Below, piece after piece: positions 1 to 5,012 of a stretch of 6,656 nt of DNA. The number at the start of each line of letters is the position of its first letter. Within the stretch, counting starts at the first letter, position 1. The stretch comes from an uncultured Eubacteriales bacterium (GTDB lineage Bacteria > Bacillota > Clostridia > Christensenellales > Borkfalkiaceae), in assembly GCA_902767455.1 (NCBI GenBank), contig CACXHH010000042.1, positions 1 to 6,656 of the forward strand, in the 5' to 3' direction. Made by a program: the position numbers and the translations under genes. Below the pieces are notes generated by a model. That model was not told the DNA's origin. It ran no database searches and saw only the letters and a list, made by a program, of their open reading frames with translations.

Positions 1-2508
1 GTAAATAACGTGACCGTCAGCCGTTCTTCCCGGGTTAATGAAATTGACGGAAGAAGTGTTGATGAAGTAGAAGTAAGTGTAGTTTGCCGTACGGATAGCG
101 ATACCCGTCTTAGCCCATTCGTCGCTCTGGCAGTAGCAGTCTCCGATGGAGAGTTCTACTTCGGCAAAGAAGTCGGACGCGTACAGACCGTTTACGAAGA
201 TCTGAGATTCGGCGCCGATACGGTTATAGGAAGTACCCGCGTTGTGAGCAACGCCGTTTTCCAAAGTCCAGCCCGCGCTGTAAGAGAATTCGGGAGCGCC
301 TTCGGCGGCAACGTCGCCAAGACCGGTTTCGCCGAGTTCTTCAGGTCTTTCGATACCGAGAGCTTCGCAAACTTTCGCATTGAACAAACCGTAGCCGTCA
401 ACGCCGTAGTGCAGACCGTCAGCGCTGTACCAGTGCTGCGTGGAGCCTTCCGCGTCTTCGGTGATAGCGGCGTCCATATCGATAATATAGAGCCATTCGG
501 TGGTAGCGGCAAGGTTCTTTACCGCCGCGTTAAGAGTAGCGTAAGCCGCGTGTTTGCCCTTGAAGAGCATGTTCTTGCAGATATTGACGTAGTAGATGTT
601 TGCTTCGGGGAAGGTCGTGTGGTACAGGTTGAGCATCTCTTCGAGTTCGCTGTAAGCCTGAGCCCCGGTAAGGTTAGAGTCGTCTATATCGTTTACGCCG
701 ATGTGGACGATAATGTTAGCGGGAACGTATTTCATCTTTACGAAGGAGAGATTATCTACCCAGTAAGGGATCTTCGTTCCGCCAACGCCGATGTTGGCAG
801 CGCTCAAAGCGCCGAACTGATTTTCGTAGTTGTACCAGAAAGCGGTATCGATATAGCTGTCGCCCATGAAGAGATAATCAACGGGGTCGGCTTTGATGCC
901 GTATTCGGCAAGAGCTTCTTCGTCGGTAACGAGCATATAGTCTTTTGCCGTCAACATAAGGTTGAAGGAGAAAAGACCGAAGTACGCGCCGTCGTTTCCG
1001 AGTTCGGCAACGTAAGTGTGAACGGCTGCACCGTTATAATATAATACGAAGATGTTTCCGTCACGGTAAAGACCGAAAGTTATGAAATCGTTCTGATATA
1101 CGGAAGCGTTAGCGCCTACCGACTGACCGATGTTGGACCATTTACCGTCCCAACCGTTGGATCTGGTGTTGAAACCGATCTGAGTGGAGCCGGCAAGGAT
1201 ATTACCGTTGGAAGGATCGGAAACTGCGTCTACGTAGTACGCGAAGCCCGCGGTATCGTTGGCGTTTTTAACGATGATACCGAATTTCGGATACTGGTCG
1301 TAATTGCCGCCGCTCATCGTCTTAGCGCCGTCTACCTTCAAGGAAACCTGAGCGTAATACTTTTCAACGTTGGAACCGAACATATAAATATTGTTATCAA
1401 GATAGTCGTTGGACGTCATCTTGATATAAGCTTCGTCGGTACCGTCGTCGTAATCGAGATTCCAGGAGCTGCCCGCGTTAAGGTGAGCGCCGCCGTTGCC
1501 CCAGATATAACCGTAGTTTACGTACTTGTTGGCTTCGAGCGTACCTTCGGCGGTAACGTGAGCGAACGTGTAAACGTTTGCGTAGTTTTCGCCGTACTGG
1601 TTGGAATAAGCGAATCTCTGGATAGTTGCGTTATAAGCGTTGGTAAGACCTACTTCAACTGCCAAATCGCAATCTTCCTTCTGAGCGTCTACGAGCGTGT
1701 AAGGAATGGAGATAGCGAGTTTGTAGCCGTTTACCTTCTTGCCGTCAAGCGTAAATAAAGAAGCGGTAGCTTCAACGCCCGATTCGGCAATGGTCGTCTG
1801 TGCGGCGAGTCCTTTTACGAGAACGTTGCCGTTGGCGTCTACGATAACGGAGACAGTGTTGTCGGTATAGCCTTTCTGACGAATGACTTTGTCGAGAACG
1901 ATTTCAACGCTGTCGCGGGTGTAGATGCTGGAACTTTCGGTGTAGATGATCTCGTCGGTAACGTAAGCGGTCACGTCTAAAGCGGTTTCGCCGTAGCTGA
2001 ACGCGAATACGCCGGTAGCGAGATAATCCTTCGAGCCTACGGTAACGTTGAGAGTCAACGCGCCTTCGGGGATCGATTCGAGAGTTTCAACGCCTTCGGG
2101 AAGAGAGCTCTCCACGGTCACGGTGAACGTAGCCTGTTTGGTGATGCCGCCGAAAAGATAAGAAACCGTTACGGTGTTCTCGCCTTCTTCGAGAGTTTTA
2201 CCGAGTTTGTCGATAGACATTCCGCTCGGAAGCGTAGCCGAAAGGTCGTATTCAACGGGGTTGCCCGTCGTGAAAGCGGCCACGGCTTTGACGCCTGCGA
2301 GCTTTTCAGCCGTAAGCGTTTCGCCTGCAAGCATTGTGAGATCGTCAGCGCCCGTTAAAGTAAGGGAGCTGAGAACCGCGGTTGTCGCACTGGTATCTTC
2401 TTCCGAACTGTTGTTGTTTTTCCCGCTGTTGTCGCATGCGACGAACGCAAGACAAACTGACAAAAGCATCGCAAGGATAGTGATGACCAGCCATCTGTTT
2501 TTGTTCAT
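1..2508 (-). CDS. Multidomain SGNH/GDSL-hydrolase lipoprotein, 3' end cut off by the window
   Basis: The frame stays open from ATG 2506-2508 to base 1 (836 codons, no stop), so the C-terminus is missing. The start is fixed by AGGAGG five bases upstream. Residues 1-25 form a lipoprotein signal (basic N-terminus, hydrophobic core, FVAC with Cys25), followed by an N/S/E-rich linker, so an extracellular membrane-anchored protein is expected. Residues ~46-133 look Ig-like and ~148-275 CBM9-like (SVEIVLD at 200-206). A LamG/concanavalin-like module spans ~335-528 and the SGNH domain ~535-715. A second LamG-like module starts at ~740. SGNH blocks are visible: GDS with Ser551, NIGVGG with Gly574, HIGVND with Asn606, and DGLH with Asp697 and His700, so the catalytic set is complete. 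Family members are mostly esterases. Deacetylation of a hemicellulose is inferred from the glycosidase neighbours and binding modules; another ester substrate is possible. Family call is firm, substrate is not. Confidence 0.9.
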   Translation of the reverse strand, partial: MNKNRWLVITILAMLLSVCLAFVACDNSGKNNNSSEEDTSATTAVLSSLTLTGADDLTMLAGETLTAEKLAGVKAVAAFTTGNPVEYDLSATLPSGMSIDKLGKTLEEGENTVTVSYLFGGITKQATFTVTVESSLPEGVETLESIPEGALTLNVTVGSKDYLATGVFAFSYGETALDVTAYVTDEIIYTESSSIYTRDSVEIVLDKVIRQKGYTDNTVSVIVDANGNVLVKGLAAQTTIAESGVEATASLFTLDGKKVNGYKLAISIPYTLVDAQKEDCDLAVEVGLTNAYNATIQRFAYSNQYGENYANVYTFAHVTAEGTLEANKYVNYGYIWGNGGAHLNAGSSWNLDYDDGTDEAYIKMTSNDYLDNNIYMFGSNVEKYYAQVSLKVDGAKTMSGGNYDQYPKFGIIVKNANDTAGFAYYVDAVSDPSNGNILAGSTQIGFNTRSNGWDGKWSNIGQSVGANASVYQNDFITFGLYRDGNIFVLYYNGAAVHTYVAELGNDGAYFGLFSFNLMLTAKDYMLVTDEEALAEYGIKADPVDYLFMGDSYIDTAFWYNYENQFGALSAANIGVGGTKIPYWVDNLSFVKMKYVPANIIVHIGVNDIDDSNLTGAQAYSELEEMLNLYHTTFPEANIYYVNICKNMLFKGKHAAYATLNAAVKNLAATTEWLYIIDMDAAITEDAEGSTQHWYSADGLHYGVDGYGLFNAKVCEALGIERPEELGETGLGDVAAEGAPEFSYSAGWTLENGVAHNAGTSYNRIGAESQIFVNGLYASDFFAEVELSIGDCYCQSDEWAKTGIAIRTANYTYFYFINTSSVNFINPGRTADGHVIY

Positions 2509-2513
2509 AAAAA

Positions 2514-2519
2514 CCTCCT
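2514..2519 (-). promoter_or_regulatory. Ribosome binding site of the SGNH lipoprotein gene
   Basis: A perfect AGGAGG on the minus strand lies five T residues before ATG 2508. It is the strongest Shine-Dalgarno in the window and fixes the start of the lipoprotein, in agreement with the signal peptide beginning at that methionine. Confidence 0.9.
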
Positions 2520-2608
2520 AAAAATATATTTTTAAAATATTTAAAAATTAAAAATATTTTTCATTTTTTATCGAAAACCTTTATAGTTTTCGCTTTTTTC
2601 GCCTTCGC
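2520..2608 (-). promoter_or_regulatory. A/T-rich leader between lacI-type gene and lipoprotein gene
   Basis: Bases 2521-2570 are almost pure A/T (a single C). Nearer the regulator there is a weak 7-bp hairpin, CGAAAAC/GTTTTCG (2572-2592), which on the minus strand is not followed by a T-run, so it is not a good terminator for the regulator gene. A TATAAA at 2585-2580 could be a -10 hexamer, but I see no matching -35 box. Bases 2566-2579 resemble the operators at 4755-4796 in 11 of 14 positions. Whether the lipoprotein gene has its own promoter or is read through from upstream is undecided. Confidence 0.35.
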
Positions 2609-3577
2609 TCACGCCGTAGTTCCTTCCGCCAAAAATACGGGAATGGTCTTTCTTATGCGTTCGCCGTCGTTGCCGCGCATTCTGTCGATAAGGATGCCGA
2701 CCGCCGTCTTTGCGAGTTCGCACTTGTCCGAACCTACCGACGTCAACTGACAAGGCAACAGCACTTCCTGCGAGATATTATCGAACCCCATGACCTTCGG
2801 GGCGGGTATTTTGCGGCTGTCGTACCAGTTGAGCACCTTCATCGCCGTCATATCGTTGAAGCAGAACACGCCGTCGGGAAGCGAATTTTCTAAATTGAGC
2901 TTATCGAGCTTTTCTATTACGTCGCACGCTTCGCATATCCCGAATCGCACGTCGCTTTTGTTTTCAAGGACGCTCTCGAACCCGTCGAGCCTTCGTTTCA
3001 GACAAGAAATCGCAAGGTTTTCGGTAACGTAGAGAACGTTTTTACAGCCGTCGTGGTCGATAAGCCTTTCGGCGGCAAGCACGCCGCCCGAAAAATCGTC
3101 GAACTCAACGCTGTCGAAGTTGACGGACTCGGTATGTCTGCCAAGCAGAAGCATCGGGATATTTTTGCCCGATATGGCGCCGTCGAATTCTTCGGTCGGT
3201 TCAAGGTAGCTTATAATGCCCGAAACGTTCTGCGAAAGCGACAGATTGTACGTTTCCATATCCATACGCGGCTTTCTTACCGCCATCGTCAGTATGATAT
3301 AGCCTTCGCGTTGGAGATTTTCCTGTAAAAAGTCGGTAATGAGCGGGAAGAAAAGGTTACGCGGATCGTCGTATAACACGGCTACTACTTTCGCCCTTCC
3401 GCTGCGGAGCGCCGACGCGGAAGAATTTTTGACGTAGCCGAGCTGTTCGGCTATCTTCAATATCCTTCTCTGAGTTTCGGGATGAACGCTTCCGCCGCTT
3501 AAAGCGCGGGATACCGTCTGTGTTGTGACGCGGGCTTTTTTCGCCACGTCCTTCATTGTCACGTGATTCTTCGTCAT
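2609..3577 (-). CDS. LacI-family transcriptional regulator
   Basis: A 322-residue one-component repressor of usual LacI length. The DNA-binding headpiece starts at once: MKDVAKKARVTTQTVSRALS (residues 8-27) is the classic helix-turn-helix. The hinge helix contains ASALRSG, including the leucine that inserts in the minor groove. The rest is a periplasmic-binding-protein-like sensor with CFNDMTAMKVL and VMGFDN, the usual C-terminal signatures, so a sugar effector is expected. The frame continues upstream to a TTG at 3736, but those ~53 residues are basic and unlike the family, so ATG 3575-3577 is chosen. A GTG (HVTMKDV) three codons before MKDV or that ATG itself are alternatives, since no start has a strong ribosome site. 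It lies 261 bp after the GH43 gene in the same direction and probably acts on the operators at 4755-4796. The effector and the binding are inferred, the family is clear. Confidence 0.92.
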   Translation of the reverse strand: MTKNHVTMKDVAKKARVTTQTVSRALSGGSVHPETQRRILKIAEQLGYVKNSSASALRSGRAKVVAVLYDDPRNLFFPLITDFLQENLQREGYIILTMAVRKPRMDMETYNLSLSQNVSGIISYLEPTEEFDGAISGKNIPMLLLGRHTESVNFDSVEFDDFSGGVLAAERLIDHDGCKNVLYVTENLAISCLKRRLDGFESVLENKSDVRFGICEACDVIEKLDKLNLENSLPDGVFCFNDMTAMKVLNWYDSRKIPAPKVMGFDNISQEVLLPCQLTSVGSDKCELAKTAVGILIDRMRGNDGERIRKTIPVFLAEGTTA

Positions 3578-3838
3578 AACAATCAGCCGTCGGCTCGCTT
3601 TGCCGACAGACCGCGTTTTCGCTTTTTCCGCAAGCCGTCGCGAAGCGATAACGCATTTAACCTTTTTATATAATACGTGTATCGCGCGCGAGCTTCGTCG
3701 ACGCAAACGTATTTCGTCAACGAAAACCGTCGACAAGCTATATATTTATTAAGCGCCGATTTTCAGCCGTAATACCAAAATCGACAAGTTTGGTCGTTTT
3801 TCAATCAAATAAGCGCCCTTTCCCGACGCCGACGGTTT
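3578..3838 (-). other. 261-bp spacer between GH43 and LacI genes, with short repeats
   Basis: No gene is supported here. Three short words recur in the same order on the plus strand: tcgacaag (3730-3737, 3781-3788), taagcgcc (3750-3757, 3810-3817) and ttttcagccgt (3760-3770, 3836-3846). Their offsets differ (51, 60, 76), so this is at most an eroded duplication. A CGACGG/CCGTCG hairpin (3830-3848) wraps the GH43 stop codon but has no T-run. A TATTAT/TATATA stretch near 3665-3678 is -10 like, without a convincing -35. No copy of the TGTTATCGATAACA operator is present. The regulator may be read from the GH43 promoter, from a weak own promoter, or both. Confidence 0.4.
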
Positions 3839-4729
3839 TCAGCCGTCGACTTCTATTATCATCTTTCCTTCTTTATCGAAAGCAACGGGAGCAAAGCAAG
3901 CGCGGCGGTTTCCGCTCGGTTTATCGTAGTAAGTGTGGATATGGAAAGCCGTCATAAGCCTGCCGTTCACGTCAGTAAAGAAAGCGTTGTGCCCCGGACC
4001 CGAAAAATCGTTTTCTCTGTACTTCAAAATGGGGTTATTATCGTATTTGACGTACGGGCCGAGCGGCGAAGTCGCTTCCGAACAGCAAACGCTGTAATGA
4101 AGGCTCGCGTAGCAGTTGGACGAATAGTTGAGATAATACCTTCCGTTGAGCTTGATTACGGCGGGGCCTTCGTTCCACTGCCACTCAGGGTCGTGCTCCG
4201 TTTCCCAAGCGGTGTCGGGCCTCGAAATTATTATCGGCTCGGTGACGAATTTTTCAAGGTTTTCGTCCATCTCGGCGGCGTAAATTATGCTCGTGTGAAC
4301 GCCGTTTATAACGTTTTCGCTGCAATCGCGGACGTAGAATATGTAATTCTTTCCGCCGTCGAACAAAAAGGTCGCGTCGATGGTGGCAAAACCAAGATCG
4401 AAAAGCGGACCGTCCGTCCTGTCCTTGAACGGACCGAGCGGACTCGGACCGAACGCGAGCCCCGTGCGAAGCGAATGATTTTTGCTCCAACGGGCGGTGT
4501 ATAAAAGGGCGTATCTGCCTTCGCCGAGCTTATATACTTCGGGCGCCCAGAAACAATTTTCGCCCCAGGCGCTGTTTTCGTAAACGTGACCTTCGTCCTT
4601 CCAGTTTTCAAGGTCGGAAGAAGTGTAAACCTTGAAGCCTTTTTCGCTGTTGGTGGCGTACATATAGTACGTGTCGCCTTCTCTTAAAATAAAGGGATCG
4701 CCTATCCCCGTGATATTCGTTCTGATCAT
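3839..4729 (-). CDS. Glycoside hydrolase family 43 (beta-xylosidase / alpha-L-arabinofuranosidase type)
   Basis: A complete 296-residue protein consisting of a single five-bladed beta-propeller. The three GH43 catalytic acids can be placed: Asp11 in GIGDPFI (general base), Asp118 in TIDATFLFDGG (pKa modulator) and Glu187 in WNEGPAV (general acid). WAPEVY (61-66) and GPGHNAFF with His247 are further family signatures. No signal peptide or membrane segment is present, so it should act in the cytoplasm on imported oligosaccharides by inverting hydrolysis. The length is that of a bare catalytic domain, with no C-terminal beta-sandwich. ATG 4727-4729 is preceded by GAAGG (4741-4737) at normal spacing, and the protein begins right before the first blade. 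Transcription is from the promoter at 4811-4838, with two LacI-type operators in the leader. Family 43 also contains arabinanases and galactosidases, so xylose/arabinose specificity is inferred from family frequency and context only. Confidence 0.93.
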   Translation of the reverse strand: MIRTNITGIGDPFILREGDTYYMYATNSEKGFKVYTSSDLENWKDEGHVYENSAWGENCFWAPEVYKLGEGRYALLYTARWSKNHSLRTGLAFGPSPLGPFKDRTDGPLFDLGFATIDATFLFDGGKNYIFYVRDCSENVINGVHTSIIYAAEMDENLEKFVTEPIIISRPDTAWETEHDPEWQWNEGPAVIKLNGRYYLNYSSNCYASLHYSVCCSEATSPLGPYVKYDNNPILKYRENDFSGPGHNAFFTDVNGRLMTAFHIHTYYDKPSGNRRACFAPVAFDKEGKMIIEVDG

Positions 4730-4754
4730 TTCGGTACCTTCGTTTCAGTCGCGA

Positions 4755-4770
4755 TTGTTATCGTTAACAT
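4755..4770. promoter_or_regulatory. LacI-family operator, promoter-distal copy
   Basis: The sequence TTGTTATCGTTAACAT contains TGTTATCGTTAACA, which differs from a perfect palindrome by one base pair and has the central CG typical of LacI-family operators. It sits in the GH43 leader, about 35-50 bases after the predicted transcription start and 26 bp (centre to centre) from the second copy. Confidence 0.75.
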
Positions 4771-4780
4771 CAAAGTTCGT

Positions 4781-4796
4781 ATGTTATCGATAACAT
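4781..4796. promoter_or_regulatory. LacI-family operator, promoter-proximal copy (perfect palindrome)
   Basis: ATGTTATCGATAACAT is a perfect 16-bp palindrome with a central CG. It fits the ATGTTA-N4-TAACAT form known for GntR/IdnR, gluconate regulators of the LacI family in Escherichia coli, although regulator identity cannot be read from this. It lies about 8-23 bases downstream of the predicted start, a position suited to blocking initiation or early elongation. The nearby LacI-family gene is the likely partner. Confidence 0.82.
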
Positions 4797-4810
4797 TATC
4801 TTCTTTAATT

Positions 4811-4838
4811 ATTGTAACACATAAAAAAAGTTTGTCAA
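4811..4838 (-). promoter_or_regulatory. Sigma-A type promoter of the GH43 gene
   Basis: On the minus strand a perfect -35 TTGACA (4838-4833) is followed after 16 bp by TACAAT (4816-4811), one base from consensus and preceded by TG at the extended -10 position. Upstream lie A/T tracts (about 4839-4880) resembling an UP element. The predicted start is near 4804, giving a leader of about 75 bases that holds both operators and the ribosome site. Confidence 0.85.
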
Positions 4839-4917
4839 TACCTTTTTGAAAATTTTATATGGATTTTTTAGTTTTCTTTTGTACCAAAACGGCACTCTTT
4901 TCGGGGCGTATTCGCGG

Positions 4918-4948
4918 CAAAAGAAAACGCCCGAAATTTCAGGCGTTT
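4918..4948 (-). terminator. Rho-independent terminator after the GH2 gene
   Basis: Read on the minus strand, AAACGCCTGA and TCGGGCGTTT form a 10-bp stem (one G-U pair) around an AATT loop, then TCTTTTG follows. It lies 64 bases past the GH2 stop codon and upstream of the GH43 promoter, so it separates the two transcription units. Confidence 0.8.
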
Positions 4949-4966
4949 AAAACTCGTGTTATTACG

Positions 4967-4994
4967 CCGTATTTTTAAATACGGGTGTTTTTTT
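4967..4994 (+). terminator. Plus-strand terminator-like hairpin
   Basis: On the plus strand CCGTATT and AATACGG pair around a four-base loop (4967-4984). GTG and seven T residues (4988-4994) follow. No gene on the plus strand reads into it, so it may only block antisense transcription entering the GH2 gene. The same stem can form in the GH2 transcript but without a following T-run. Confidence 0.4.
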
Positions 4995-5012
4995 GACCTA
5001 AAAAAGGCGTTT

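Noticed and set aside
10..1044. 344-codon plus-strand open reading frame
   Set aside because: It is exactly antisense to the lipoprotein gene, has no ribosome site, and its product shows no recognisable fold. The minus-strand frame carries a signal peptide and SGNH motifs.
2572..2592. Hairpin after the LacI gene as its terminator
   Set aside because: The stem is only 7 bp with few G-C pairs and no T-run follows on the minus strand. The T-run lies on the opposite side, where no gene reads in.
3643..3656. Possible operator half-site CGTTATCG upstream of the LacI gene
   Set aside because: Only the left half resembles TGTTATCG; the right half does not match, so there is no palindrome.
3578..3736. 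N-terminal extension of the LacI regulator from TTG 3736
   Set aside because: The extra ~53 residues are unlike LacI proteins, which begin just before the helix-turn-helix. The stretch also has promoter-like A/T sequence, so it is more likely untranslated leader.
3935..4504. 189-codon plus-strand open reading frame opposite GH43
   Set aside because: Antisense to a gene with all catalytic residues in place. The predicted product is arginine/valine-rich and low in structure, a usual codon-bias shadow.
4740..4760. Catabolite-repression (cre) site near the GH43 start
   Set aside because: TGAAACGAAG resembles part of a cre site but lacks the spacing and right half of TGWAANCGNTNWCA.
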